DNA from: Pseudomonas sp.
Lineage (GTDB): Bacteria > Pseudomonadota > Gammaproteobacteria > Pseudomonadales > Pseudomonadaceae
Assembly (NCBI GenBank): GCA_030656145.1
Contig: JAUSOF010000009.1
Location: forward strand, 1 to 64,000
Reading direction: 5' to 3'
Length of the DNA: 64,000 nucleotides
Part shown: piece after piece, positions 1 to 8,569 of the stretch
Position numbering within the stretch: position 1 is the stretch's first letter
Layout of the letters: each line of letters starts with the position of its first letter
Notes under the pieces: model-generated
Seen by the model: the letters and a program-made list of their open reading frames with translations, nothing else
Database searches by the model: none
What the model was told of the DNA's origin: nothing
Made by a program: the position numbers and the translations under genes

Positions 1-1
1 C

Positions 2-607
2 GGGCGCTTCAGCGACGAAATCACCCCGATCCTGATTCCCCAGCGCAAGGGCGAGCCACTGGCCTTCGCCACCGACGACCAGCCGCGCGCCGGCACCACG
101 GCCGAGTCGCTGGGCAAGCTCAAGCCGGCGTTCAAGAAGGACGGCAGCGTCACTGCCGGCAACGCCTCCAGCCTCAACGACGGCGCCGCCGCGGTACTGT
201 TGATGAGCGCGGCAAAAGCCCAGGCCCTCGGCCTGCCGGTGCTGGCACGTATCGCCAGTTACGCCAATGCCGGCGTCGACCCGGCGATCATGGGCATCGG
301 CCCGGTCTCCGCCACCCAGCGCTGCCTGGCCAAGGCCGGCTGGAGTATCGAGCAACTGGACCTGATCGAGGCCAACGAAGCCTTCGCTGCCCAGGCCCTG
401 GCCGTCGGCAAGGAACTGCAGTGGGATGCCGGCAAGGTCAACGTCAACGGTGGCGCCATCGCCATCGGCCACCCGATTGGTGGTTCCGGCTGCCGGATTC
501 TGGTGACCCTGCTGCACGAGATGATCAAGCGCGATGCCAAGAAAGGCCTGGCCACCCTGTGCATCGGCGGCGGCCAGGGCGTGGCCTTGGCAATCGAACG
601 CGGATAA
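2..607 (+). CDS. Acetyl-CoA acetyltransferase (thiolase), 3' part
   Basis: C-terminal ~200 residues of a thiolase, cut by the window edge; the frame is open from base 2. It joins two acetyl-CoA to acetoacetyl-CoA, or runs the reverse reaction. Visible family signatures are [11 protein letters not shown], the NEAFAAQA block with the catalytic His region, GHPIGGSG (usually GHPIGASG, so one Ala to Gly change) and the C-terminal CIGGGQG loop with the second catalytic Cys. The class (AtoB/PhaA/BktB) cannot be settled from this fragment. The next 200 bases hold no gene. Confidence 0.93.
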   Translation, partial: GRFSDEITPILIPQRKGEPLAFATDDQPRAGTTAESLGKLKPAFKKDGSVTAGNASSLNDGAAAVLLMSAAKAQALGLPVLARIASYANAGVDPAIMGIGPVSATQRCLAKAGWSIEQLDLIEANEAFAAQALAVGKELQWDAGKVNVNGGAIAIGHPIGGSGCRILVTLLHEMIKRDAKKGLATLCIGGGQGVALAIERG

Positions 608-812
608 ACAACTTCACGCATGCTGGGCGGGCGGGGACACGCCGACTGAGCTCAATAAAGCCCAGCCTACGCGTCACCGGCCGACCATAACCACGGGCTT
701 ACGGCGTTAGCACCAGCCTACCCCGTGCTCTTCGCATTGCCCTGCACGCCGATCCAAACACCGGGCTTTTTCTTGATAAACTGCGCGCCTTTCCTTTTCC
801 GAGTTGTCGCGC

Positions 813-1829
813 ATGCCCGCTCTCGACCTGGCGCTGCGCGCCGCACTGAATAACCGCCAGGACCTGCTAGCAGAGCTGCAGCAACAGGGCAGCGACTGCT
901 ACCGACTGTTCCATGGCAGTCAGGAAGGCGCTGGCGGCCTGACCATCGACCGCTATGGCCGGCAGTTATTGGTGCAAAGCTTTCATCAGAGCCTGAGCCG
1001 CGACGCGCTGCTACAACTGGCCGAGCAATGCAACCAGGCCCTGGATACGCCGCTGCTACTGGTCTATAACGACCGCTCCCAGGGCAACTCGCGGATCGAC
1101 CGCAGTGATCCGGTCTACCAGGCCCAACCCGAGGCCCTGGAGGATCTGGTTGGTCACGAGTGGGGCCTCAACTATCGCGTGCGCGCTCGCCATGCTGGCC
1201 AAGACCCGCTGCTGTTTCTCGACCTGCGCAACGCTCGCGGCTGGATCAAGGCGCACAGCGCCGGCAAGTCGGTGCTCAACCTGTTCGCTTACACCTGCGG
1301 CGTCGGCCTCAGCGCGGCGGCCGGCAGCGCCAGCGAAGTCATCAACCTGGATTTTGCCGAAGGCAACCTGGCAGTCGGCCGTGAAAACGCCGCACTCAAT
1401 CCCCAACTGGCACCCATGCAGTTCATCCAGTCCGATTATTTCCCAGCGATTCGCCAATTGGCAGGTCTGCCGATCAGCCCACGGCGCGGGAATAAGCTGC
1501 CCGACTATCCGCGCCTGCAGCCGCGCCAGTTTGACCGGGTATTGCTTGATCCGCCCGCCTGGGCCAAAAGCGCCTTTGGCACCGTCGACCTGCTGCGCGA
1601 CTATCAGAGCCTGCTCAAACCGGCGATTCTTGCCACCGCCGATGATGGTGTACTGATCTGCTGCAACAACCTGGCGAAGGTCGCCCTGAGCGACTGGCGT
1701 GAACAGGTGCTGCGCTGCGCCGAAAAGCTGGGGCGTCCGGTGCGTGACTGCCAGACTCTGGCGCCAGCCCCGGACTTCCCGTCACGTGACGGCCAGCCGC
1801 CGCTGAAGACCTTGATCCTGCAGTTCTAA
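813..1829 (+). CDS. Class I SAM-dependent rRNA-type methyltransferase (RlmI-like)
   Basis: Protein of 338 aa. The N-terminal part carries the YRLFHGSQEGAGGLTIDRYG block typical of RlmI/RlmK-type methyltransferases. A Rossmann methyltransferase domain follows, with motif I around VLNLFAYTCGVGLSAA and the catalytic motif IV DPPAWAKS. This predicts methylation of a base in 23S rRNA (m5C-type DPPxx motif), but the target is inferred. ATG at 813 is chosen because GAG at 801-803 sits nine bases upstream; the in-frame TTG at 804 would have no room for a ribosome site. It is monocistronic or reads into the DUF748 gene 89 bases downstream. Confidence 0.85.
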   Translation: MPALDLALRAALNNRQDLLAELQQQGSDCYRLFHGSQEGAGGLTIDRYGRQLLVQSFHQSLSRDALLQLAEQCNQALDTPLLLVYNDRSQGNSRIDRSDPVYQAQPEALEDLVGHEWGLNYRVRARHAGQDPLLFLDLRNARGWIKAHSAGKSVLNLFAYTCGVGLSAAAGSASEVINLDFAEGNLAVGRENAALNPQLAPMQFIQSDYFPAIRQLAGLPISPRRGNKLPDYPRLQPRQFDRVLLDPPAWAKSAFGTVDLLRDYQSLLKPAILATADDGVLICCNNLAKVALSDWREQVLRCAEKLGRPVRDCQTLAPAPDFPSRDGQPPLKTLILQF

Positions 1830-1918
1830 CACACAGGAAGTACGTCACACTCGCCATCTGGAACTGTGCGCGCGTGCCATACTCCAAGGCATTTCTGGTC
1901 GGGATAGATGACGCTTTT

Positions 1919-4807
1919 ATGCTTAAAGGACTAAAGCGCGCCGCTGGCGCCCTGCTGATTGCCGTTACCCTCTACAGCCTGCTCGGTTTTTTGATTGCGC
2001 CAGGCATCGGCCTGCGCATCGCTAACCAGCAACTCGCCCTTTACAGCAATGCGCCTGCCACGCTTGCGCGTTTGCAACTCAACCCCTTCACCCTGGAAGC
2101 CACGCTCTGGGGCTTGCGCATCGGCGAACCGGGCCAGGAACACGTTGCCTTCGAGCGCCTCTATGCCAACCTGCAGCTCGACAGCCTGTGGCGTGGCGTT
2201 CTGCACCTGAGCGCGGTCGAGCTGGATAAACCCCACACCCAGTTGCTGTTCGCCAAGAACGGTACGCTTAACCTGGCTCAGCTGTTCAAGCTGCCAGCCA
2301 CTGCCGAGCTGGCCGCCGAGCAGCCGCCCGGCGAGCCTTTCCCGCTGCGCATCGCGCATACCAAGCTTACCGGCGGCAATCTGCACTTTCGGGACTTGCG
2401 CCCCAGCGAACCCATTGAGTTTGCCTACGACGACCTCAGCGTCGAGTTACACAACCTCAGCACCCTGCCCGACGACAACGCCGACATGACCCTGGTTGCC
2501 ACCGGCCCCCAGGGTGGCCGGATCGACTGGAGCGGGCAGCTCAGCCTGGTGCCAATCAGCTCCAGCGGCAGTTTGAAAATCAGCGACGGCAAGATAAAAG
2601 CTTTCTGGCCCTATGTGCGCGATGCCCTGCCCCTGGTACTGGAGGACGGTGTGATCGACCTGGCCACCGACTACAGCCTGAGCCTGGCCAGCAGTACCCA
2701 ACTGCTGCTGAGCAATACCCAGGTCAAGATCGCCCCTTTTGCCATCAAGGCACCGAACGGACGGCCACTGGTGAAACTGGCCAACCTGGAAATCAGCGAC
2801 TCCAGCCTGGACCTGCTCAAGCAACAGGTAGTGGTCGGCAAGATCCGTAGCCAGCGGCTGGAAACCTGGGTCGTCCGCGAAGCCGATGGCCAGCTGGACT
2901 GGCAGAAACTGTTCGCCACCGCACCGCAGGACAACAAGGACCAGGCCACGGCGCCGGGCAAACCCTGGCACGTGCTGCTGCGCGATGTGCAACTGCGTGA
3001 CTATCGGGTACACCTGGCCGACCGCGTGCCGGAGCAGGATGTCGCCCTCGAACTGGGGCCACTCAACCTCGACCTGCAGGATTTCGACAGCCTGGGCACC
3101 TCGCCTTTCACCCTCAAATTCGACACCGGCCTGGGCACACAGGGCACGCTGCAGGCCGAGGGGCACGTGCAACTGAACCCGACCACGGCCCGCCTGAAAA
3201 TCGCCAGCCGCGCTATCGACTTGCGTCTGGCCCAGGCCTACCTCAGCCCCCTGGTGCGCATCGAACTGCGCAGCGGCCTGCTCGACAGCGAGCTGGACGT
3301 CGCCCTGGACGCCACCGAGCCACTGGCCTTCAGCGTCACGGGCAAGGCCCAGATCAACCAACTGCATACCCTCGACACCCTCAAGGAACGCGACTTCGTG
3401 CGCTGGCAGCAGCTCGACCTGCTCGGCCTCAGCTACCGTCACGGCGACAGCCTGAGCATCGACAAGGTGCAGCTGAACCAGCCCTATGCGCGCTTTATCA
3501 TCAACGAAGACCTGACCACCAACGTCAGCGACCTGCTGATCACTCAGGCCGGCGACCCGGTAACCCGCGAGTCGAGCGCCGCACCTACGCCCGCCAGCCC
3601 GCCGCTGGGCATCCATATCGGCGAAGTGAGCTTCACCGACGGTTCGGCCAATTTCGCCGATTTCAGCCTGACACCGAACTTCGCCACGGCCATCCAGCAG
3701 CTCAACGGCCGTATCGGCACCCTCGACAGCCGCGCGCAGAAACCGGCCAGTGTGGATGTCACCGGCAAGATCGACCGCTACGCGCCGGTTAGCGTCAAGG
3801 GCAGCCTGAACCCCTTCGACCCGATGGACAGCCTGGATATCATCACCCAGTTCAAACAGGTCGAACTGACCACCCTGACGCCCTACTCCGGCAAGTTCGC
3901 CGGCTATCGCATCCGCAAGGGCCGAGTCAATCTGGACCTGCACTACCGCATCAGTCAGGGCAAGCTGAATGCCGAAAACAGCGTAGTGGTCGAACAACTG
4001 CAGCTCGGTGAAAAAGTCGACAGCCCCAGCGCAGTCGACTTGCCGATTCGCCTGGCAGTCGCCCTGCTCAAGGATAGCGAGGGCAAGATCGCCCTGAACC
4101 TGCCGGTGCAGGGCGACCTCAACAACCCCGAATTCAGCGTGATGCCGATTGTCTGGCAAACCCTGCGCAACCTGGTGCTGCGTGCGGCCCAGGCGCCGTT
4201 CAAGTTTATCGGCGGACTGGTCAGCGGCGGCGCGCAGATGGACTTGAGCACCGTGCCATTCAACCCGGGCAGCAAGGATCTCGACAGCAGCGCCCAAGCC
4301 GCCCTGGATCTGCTCGCCAGCGCCCTCAAGGAGCGCCCAGCGCTGCGCCTGGACGTCGAAGGCATGAGTGCACAAAGCAGTGACGGCCCGCCACTGGCCG
4401 AGCAGCGCCTGCAGCGCGAGTACCAGAATACCTACTACAAGATCCTCCAGCGCCGCGGCGATAAGGTGCCCACCGAAGCCAGCGAGCTTGAGATAGCAGA
4501 CGACGAACGAGGGGCGATGCTCGAAGGCATCTACCGCGCCCGCCTGAAACAGCAGCCACCCGCCGAATGGAAAGAACTGGACAAGGAACAGCGCGTCGCC
4601 AATCTGCGTGACGCCATGCTGCAACACTGGGGCAAGAGCCCGTTATTGCAACGCCAACTGGCCCAGGCTCGCGCCGCCAGCATCAAGGACTACCTGGTTG
4701 ACCGTGGCGGACTGGCTGGCGAACGGGTTTATCTGCTGGATGTCGGGCTCGGCCAGGCGCTAGCGGACAACAGAGTAGCCACGCTGCTGCACCTCGATAG
4801 CGAATAA
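1919..4807 (+). CDS. DUF748 (AsmA-like) envelope protein
   Basis: Protein of 962 aa. One N-terminal membrane anchor (about residues 7-27, AGALLIAVTLYSLLGFLI) is followed by a long, mostly beta periplasmic region with repeated DUF748/AsmA-like features (LxxLNPFTLE near the start, LDLHYRISQGKLNAEN and LAVALLKDSEGKIALNLPVQGDLNNPEFS near the end). The last ~150 residues are helical and charged. Family members are thought to act at the inner face of the outer envelope, possibly in lipid transport; no precise function is established. An in-frame GTG at 1874 is possible, but ATG 1919 places the hydrophobic helix right at the N-terminus. It is followed after 10 bases by the first DUF2845 gene. Confidence 0.85.
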   Translation: MLKGLKRAAGALLIAVTLYSLLGFLIAPGIGLRIANQQLALYSNAPATLARLQLNPFTLEATLWGLRIGEPGQEHVAFERLYANLQLDSLWRGVLHLSAVELDKPHTQLLFAKNGTLNLAQLFKLPATAELAAEQPPGEPFPLRIAHTKLTGGNLHFRDLRPSEPIEFAYDDLSVELHNLSTLPDDNADMTLVATGPQGGRIDWSGQLSLVPISSSGSLKISDGKIKAFWPYVRDALPLVLEDGVIDLATDYSLSLASSTQLLLSNTQVKIAPFAIKAPNGRPLVKLANLEISDSSLDLLKQQVVVGKIRSQRLETWVVREADGQLDWQKLFATAPQDNKDQATAPGKPWHVLLRDVQLRDYRVHLADRVPEQDVALELGPLNLDLQDFDSLGTSPFTLKFDTGLGTQGTLQAEGHVQLNPTTARLKIASRAIDLRLAQAYLSPLVRIELRSGLLDSELDVALDATEPLAFSVTGKAQINQLHTLDTLKERDFVRWQQLDLLGLSYRHGDSLSIDKVQLNQPYARFIINEDLTTNVSDLLITQAGDPVTRESSAAPTPASPPLGIHIGEVSFTDGSANFADFSLTPNFATAIQQLNGRIGTLDSRAQKPASVDVTGKIDRYAPVSVKGSLNPFDPMDSLDIITQFKQVELTTLTPYSGKFAGYRIRKGRVNLDLHYRISQGKLNAENSVVVEQLQLGEKVDSPSAVDLPIRLAVALLKDSEGKIALNLPVQGDLNNPEFSVMPIVWQTLRNLVLRAAQAPFKFIGGLVSGGAQMDLSTVPFNPGSKDLDSSAQAALDLLASALKERPALRLDVEGMSAQSSDGPPLAEQRLQREYQNTYYKILQRRGDKVPTEASELEIADDERGAMLEGIYRARLKQQPPAEWKELDKEQRVANLRDAMLQHWGKSPLLQRQLAQARAASIKDYLVDRGGLAGERVYLLDVGLGQALADNRVATLLHLDSE

Positions 4808-4817
4808 GGCCCAAGCG

Positions 4818-5114
4818 ATGATCACCATCAGACACCTGTGCCTGCCCCTGCTTCTCAGTTGCGCCAGCGCAGTCCAGGCACAGACCCTGCGCTGCGGCAG
4901 TCAGTTGGTGAGTGTCGGTGACCGCGGTTTCGAGGTGGAGCAGAAATGCGGAGAGCCAGCCTTGCGTGACCTGGTCGGCTACACCCTCGGGCCCTACCAG
5001 CGGCGCGAGATGAAGATCGAGGAATGGATCTACGGCCCCAACAACGGCTGGCTGAGCATCCTGACCTTCGAGGGCAACCGCCTGACACGCATCGAAAGGC
5101 GCCGCGGGCGCTGA
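4818..5114 (+). CDS. DUF2845 secreted small protein, copy 1
   Basis: Protein of 98 aa with an N-terminal signal peptide (hydrophobic LCLPLLLSCASAVQA, cleavage near AQA|QTLRC). The mature part has the DUF2845 pattern: two Cys in TLRCGS and QKCGEP, then GY, EEWIYGP and FEGNRL. The two cysteines could form a periplasmic disulfide. No function is known for the family. It starts 10 bases after the DUF748 gene and is followed 55 bases later by a paralogue. Confidence 0.82.
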   Translation: MITIRHLCLPLLLSCASAVQAQTLRCGSQLVSVGDRGFEVEQKCGEPALRDLVGYTLGPYQRREMKIEEWIYGPNNGWLSILTFEGNRLTRIERRRGR

Positions 5115-5169
5115 CAAGCACCGGCCAGCGCGCTAGCCTGACCTCCTCATTGACCAACCGGTTAGCCTT

Positions 5170-5466
5170 GTGAAAATCATTGCCACCACCCTGCTGGTAC
5201 TACTGGCGGGCAGCCTCCAGGCCGCTACTCTGCGCTGCGGCAGCGCTCTGATCAGCACTGACGACAGCACTAGCGAAGTTCTCGAAAAATGCGGTGAACC
5301 GCGCAGCCGCGACTTCCTCGGCTACCGCGAAGTGCGCGACCGCTATGGTTTTTTCAACGAAGTGCCACTCGAGGAATGGACCTACGGCCCACGTAGCGGC
5401 ATGTACCACTTCCTGCGCTTCGAGGGTAACCGGCTGCGCAACATCGACAGCAAACGCGGCAACTGA
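5170..5466 (+). CDS. DUF2845 secreted small protein, copy 2
   Basis: Also 98 aa, starting at GTG. It has a signal peptide ending near LQA and the same mature skeleton as its upstream neighbour (TLRCGS, EKCGEP, RD-x-x-GY, LEEWTYGP, FEGNRL, C-terminal KRG). The two are a tandem duplication that has diverged. The middle loop differs (REVRDRYGFFNEVP versus TLGPYQRREMK). Function unknown. Confidence 0.82.
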   Translation: MKIIATTLLVLLAGSLQAATLRCGSALISTDDSTSEVLEKCGEPRSRDFLGYREVRDRYGFFNEVPLEEWTYGPRSGMYHFLRFEGNRLRNIDSKRGN

Positions 5467-5863
5467 ACATGAGCAAGCATGACCTGTCGCGCTTGCTCGG
5501 CTAACTCACGCGCTCACTACTTCCGGCTGAAACTGCGCAGCTCGTTTCGAGGTAGCGTCCGTGATTGCGGGCCCGTCAGGTGTTCCATGCACCGGCCGCA
5601 ATACGCTTGGGCTCGGATGCACACAGGTAGACGCTATCGCCTCATCCTGAATGGACACAAATGGCGATTGCAGGCCCGAATATTCTTATAGTGTTAAGTA
5701 TATGTAACAGTCGATTAATACACTCAATGCCAAGCCACATATGACCGGGATTAATATTTGATCCATATAATTGCCGACTGGCTGTCTCACGAGACTTACA
5801 CTTTTGAACCACCCCAATTCTAAAAACAAAACAACCTATTGATAGTATTACTTTTTCCCGAAC
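5467..5863 (+). other. Gene-free, AT-rich leader region upstream of the fap operon
   Basis: No convincing gene. The first ~200 bases have normal composition; from about 5680 the DNA becomes clearly AT-rich, which suits an activator-binding and bendable region upstream of a sigma-54 promoter. One imperfect dyad, TGTTA-N8-TAACA (5692-5709), lies about 160 bp before the -24 element and is a candidate, unproven, enhancer site. No function can be assigned to the rest. Confidence 0.5.
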
Positions 5864-5879
5864 TGGCACGACTACTGCT
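5864..5879 (+). promoter_or_regulatory. Sigma-54 (RpoN) -24/-12 promoter of the fap operon
   Basis: TGGCACG-ACTA-CTGCT matches the sigma-54 consensus TGGCACG-N4-TTGCW at all but one base. The invariant GG (5865-5866) and GC (5877-5878) are exactly 12 bases apart. Predicted transcription start is about 5889, 28 bases before fapA. A sigma-54 activator gene lies just beyond the end of the operon. Confidence 0.85.
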
Positions 5880-5916
5880 AATTATTAGTTAGCAGCGAAC
5901 TTACGGGGAAAACATC

Positions 5917-6351
5917 GTGGAACTTTCAACTGCGCCTTTTTTATGGGTGGTGATTCTGAGCATTGTTGCACCACTTACTGTGAGTGCGGCGGAGCGTGGT
6001 GACATCATCATTTCTCGTGATGTTCAGCCTCGTTCCGCAACGCGCCAACCCATCGTGCCTGACCCTAACCCACGGGTAAGCAATCCTGGGGCTGTTGTCA
6101 AATACAGCACAACCAATGAATTGAGTGACGCCGACTTCGCCAGCATGTCGACAGGCATGGCATTGCCTGAGCGCGTGGTGCACAACCACCTTAACGGCAA
6201 CTCATCACTCATGGGAACGCCTTCTCACCAGTCTGTACCGGGAATTAACGCCTCGCACGGCGGTAGTGGCGCTGCAGGGGGTGTTGCCGGACAGGTCAAC
6301 CGCAGCCTTCAGCAGGGGTTACGTCCCTTGCAAGCCATAGGAGGCCGTTGA
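5917..6351 (+). CDS. fapA: FapA, functional amyloid operon protein
   Basis: Protein of 144 aa starting at GTG with GGGGAA six bases upstream. It has an N-terminal signal peptide (FLWVVILSIVAPLTVSAAE) and a low-complexity, Gly/Ser/Asn-rich mature chain. Identified mainly by position as the first gene of a six-gene fap operon; sequence conservation of FapA is modest. In other pseudomonads FapA is a periplasmic chaperone-like factor that limits premature fibrillation of FapB/FapC. It is one base from fapB, so translationally coupled. Confidence 0.8.
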   Translation: MELSTAPFLWVVILSIVAPLTVSAAERGDIIISRDVQPRSATRQPIVPDPNPRVSNPGAVVKYSTTNELSDADFASMSTGMALPERVVHNHLNGNSSLMGTPSHQSVPGINASHGGSGAAGGVAGQVNRSLQQGLRPLQAIGGR

Positions 6352-6352
6352 G

Positions 6353-6928
6353 ATGCGCCAGATAACAATCGCCCTGTTGCTTGTCAGCCCTATGTTACTG
6401 GCTGATCAGACGCTGCAGAACATGGACGCCCAAATTCAGGATAGCGGGCAGCGCTTCAATGGCAACTTCAGCCTTAACCAAGCTGCAGGCCTCAGCCATC
6501 AACAAATCAATAGCCGAGTTATCAGCGCTGGTGACCGCGCCAATTCAACATCGACCATTAGTCAAACCCTTGATCGTGTACCGGGCAACACTGCGGGTGC
6601 ACAAATCCACTCCCGAATTGAGGGGGCTTCTTTCAGCCAAGGCAATGGCGTGCTCGGGATCAATCAGAGCGCAGGTATCGGCAATCAACATATCAATGCT
6701 TTTCGCATAACGCTCGGCGCTGTGCCGGAAAGCCTGGACGATAGCGTTCTTTCACAGAACGTAACTCGTCCGTCCATCTCCGGAATAGCTGTACCCAAGA
6801 ATGGCGAACGCAGTGTTGCGATAAGCGACGATGCATTTGCCGGTAGTCGTGGTGTGGTGCAACTGAACCAGAGTGCCGGAATTGGCAATACAAGTGCCAA
6901 TAATCTGAGCATAAGGGTTGTGGAATAA
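6353..6928 (+). CDS. fapB: FapB, minor amyloid / nucleator
   Basis: Protein of 191 aa with a short signal peptide (IALLLVSPMLLA). The mature chain shows three imperfect amyloid repeats with the motif NQ-x-AG-(I/L)-x-(N/H)-x-x-x-N (SLNQAAGLSHQQIN, GINQSAGIGNQHIN, QLNQSAGIGNTSAN) joined by Ser/Gly/Asn-rich linkers. This is typical of FapB, the minor fibre subunit thought to nucleate FapC. A strong AGGAGG precedes the ATG and overlaps the end of fapA. Confidence 0.88.
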   Translation: MRQITIALLLVSPMLLADQTLQNMDAQIQDSGQRFNGNFSLNQAAGLSHQQINSRVISAGDRANSTSTISQTLDRVPGNTAGAQIHSRIEGASFSQGNGVLGINQSAGIGNQHINAFRITLGAVPESLDDSVLSQNVTRPSISGIAVPKNGERSVAISDDAFAGSRGVVQLNQSAGIGNTSANNLSIRVVE

Positions 6929-6974
6929 CCCTCTAGCAACAAAGCCCAACACCCATGCGTAAGGAGAAATACCC

Positions 6975-7778
6975 ATGAAATGCAAAATGATTATAAGCCC
7001 GCTGGCTTTTGCACTGACTGCCGTAATTGCTTCTACTGCAGCCTATGCAGGAGGTGGCAACCATGGCGGCCACAATAACACCGGTGCATCCGCCATCGTT
7101 AATGACACCCAGCTGAACTACAACAATGACGTTAAGAACACCGCCACCAAGAACACCGCCACCATTGACGGTTCTCTCAATGGTGCGTCGGGTAATGTTG
7201 GGGCCAACGTGGCTGCCGGAGACAATAACCAGCAAGCAAACGCCGCCGCTATTGCGACCGCTGATGCCTACTTCGTCTTTGGCCATGGTCAAGGCCTGGC
7301 AGCCAATGCCAGTATCGGCGTAAATCAACAAGCCTATGACAACAACCTGATGAACTATGGCACTCAGAACAATGCCAGCGTGGTCGACTCTGGTAATGAC
7401 GTGCAAGGCAGCGTTGGGATTAACGTAGCCGCCGGCAACTACAACCAGCAGAAAAACGACATGGCTCTTGCTTCGTCAGAGCAAGCCTTCACCGCCGAAG
7501 CATCGGTTGATGTAATGCAGAAGTCCACAGGCAACTATACCAATAACGGCACTGGTGATGTCTATGAGGTCAATGATGGCCTGCAAGTTGTCTCCAGTGG
7601 TTTTGGTTGGTTCCCACCACAAAAGCCGCAAACCCCAGTGGTTAATAATGCCAGCTTGAGCAACTCGCTGAATAACGCCTCAGGCAATGTGGGCGTGAAT
7701 ATCGCTGCCGGTGGTGGCAACCAGCAGAGCAATACTCTGGCAATCGCTGCAGGTTGCAACGCCTGCATCGCGCAATAG
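6975..7778 (+). CDS. fapC: FapC, major functional amyloid subunit
   Basis: Protein of 267 aa with a signal peptide ending near AYA|GGG. There are three long Asn/Gln/Ala-rich repeats, each ending in GNVG-(A/I/V)-N-(V/I)-AAG-x-x-NQQ-x-N (around mature residues 55, 140 and 245), separated by two variable linkers. The C-terminus carries the CxxC of the family (CNAC-IAQ). FapC forms the bulk of the extracellular amyloid fibre that stiffens biofilm. A strong AAGGAG stands before the ATG. A 14-bp stem-loop follows the stop codon. Confidence 0.93.
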   Translation: MKCKMIISPLAFALTAVIASTAAYAGGGNHGGHNNTGASAIVNDTQLNYNNDVKNTATKNTATIDGSLNGASGNVGANVAAGDNNQQANAAAIATADAYFVFGHGQGLAANASIGVNQQAYDNNLMNYGTQNNASVVDSGNDVQGSVGINVAAGNYNQQKNDMALASSEQAFTAEASVDVMQKSTGNYTNNGTGDVYEVNDGLQVVSSGFGWFPPQKPQTPVVNNASLSNSLNNASGNVGVNIAAGGGNQQSNTLAIAAGCNACIAQ

Positions 7779-7784
7779 TGATCG

Positions 7785-7814
7785 ACGGGGTTCAGGCTTT
7801 AGCCTGAACCCCGT
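7785..7814 (+). terminator. Strong stem-loop between fapC and fapD (no U-tract)
   Basis: A perfect 14-bp stem (ACGGGGTTCAGGCT / AGCCTGAACCCCGT) with a two-base spacer lies seven bases after the fapC stop. There is no T-run, so complete termination is unlikely. It more probably protects the fapC mRNA 3' end or damps expression of fapDEF relative to the abundant fibre subunit. The role is inferred. Confidence 0.75.
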
Positions 7815-7835
7815 TGTCTTGATCAAGGAGGTCAT

Positions 7836-8531
7836 ATGCTCCGCGCACTGTTGCCTCTAATGATGGCGTTAATGCTTGTACCCACCTCATCTATCGCTAC
7901 GGCCGCTGAAATACGCTTCGCCGCACTGCCAAATGGCGCTATCGCCTACAAGGTGGTCGTCAGTATGCGTGAGCGGCGCTTCGCCAATCTGGTCGAACAG
8001 AAGACCGACTTTAGTTGTGGCGCAGCTGCCTTGGCTACGGTACTCAATGCTGCGTACGGCTGGAATCTTGAAGAAGAAGACATCATCAAGGGCATGCTGG
8101 AGCAGGCCGATGCAGACGTGGTTCGCACACAGGGCTTCTCCATGCTCGACATGAAGCGCTACGCAGAAAACCTCGGCTTGCGTGCACGCGGTTATCGCGT
8201 CGATGCCAGCAAACTGGAAAGTCTTAAAGTGCCCAGCATCGTATTGCTGGATGTCCGCGGTTATAAGCACTTCGTGGTGCTGCAACGAACCTACAAAGGC
8301 TTTGTATATATCGGTGACCCCGTACTAGGGCACAAGAAGATGAGCCTCGATGAGTTCAGCCAAGGCTGGAACGGTATCGTCTTCGCGCTCATCGGCCCGG
8401 GTTACAACCGCGCCAACGCCCTGCTCTCGCCACCGGAACCACTGACGGCCAAAAATCGTATCGACAGTTTTAGCCCGGTCAAAGATGCAGAACTGATGGA
8501 GTTCGGCTTCATTCAGAGCGATTTCTTCTAG
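7836..8531 (+). CDS. fapD: FapD, C39-family periplasmic cysteine peptidase
   Basis: Protein of 231 aa. N-terminal signal sequence (LLPLMMALMLVPTSSIATA) is followed by a peptidase C39 domain: catalytic Cys in QKTDFSCGAAAL, His in YKHFVVL and Asp in IGDPVLG. FapD is the operon protease, thought to process Fap components or open the export path. Excellent ribosome site AAGGAGG five bases before the ATG, just after the intergenic stem-loop. Confidence 0.92.
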   Translation: MLRALLPLMMALMLVPTSSIATAAEIRFAALPNGAIAYKVVVSMRERRFANLVEQKTDFSCGAAALATVLNAAYGWNLEEEDIIKGMLEQADADVVRTQGFSMLDMKRYAENLGLRARGYRVDASKLESLKVPSIVLLDVRGYKHFVVLQRTYKGFVYIGDPVLGHKKMSLDEFSQGWNGIVFALIGPGYNRANALLSPPEPLTAKNRIDSFSPVKDAELMEFGFIQSDFF

Positions 8532-8569
8532 CTTGCCCAAACGCGGTATAGCTTCTGGGAGACAAGGTT

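Noticed and set aside
2447..4627. 726-codon minus-strand frame opposite the DUF748 gene
   Set aside because: Shadow. The plus frame has a membrane anchor and DUF748 patterns.
6975..7778. Repeats in fapC as a CRISPR or other DNA repeat array
   Set aside because: The repetition is at protein level within one coding frame, as known for FapC. No CRISPR array is seen anywhere in the window.
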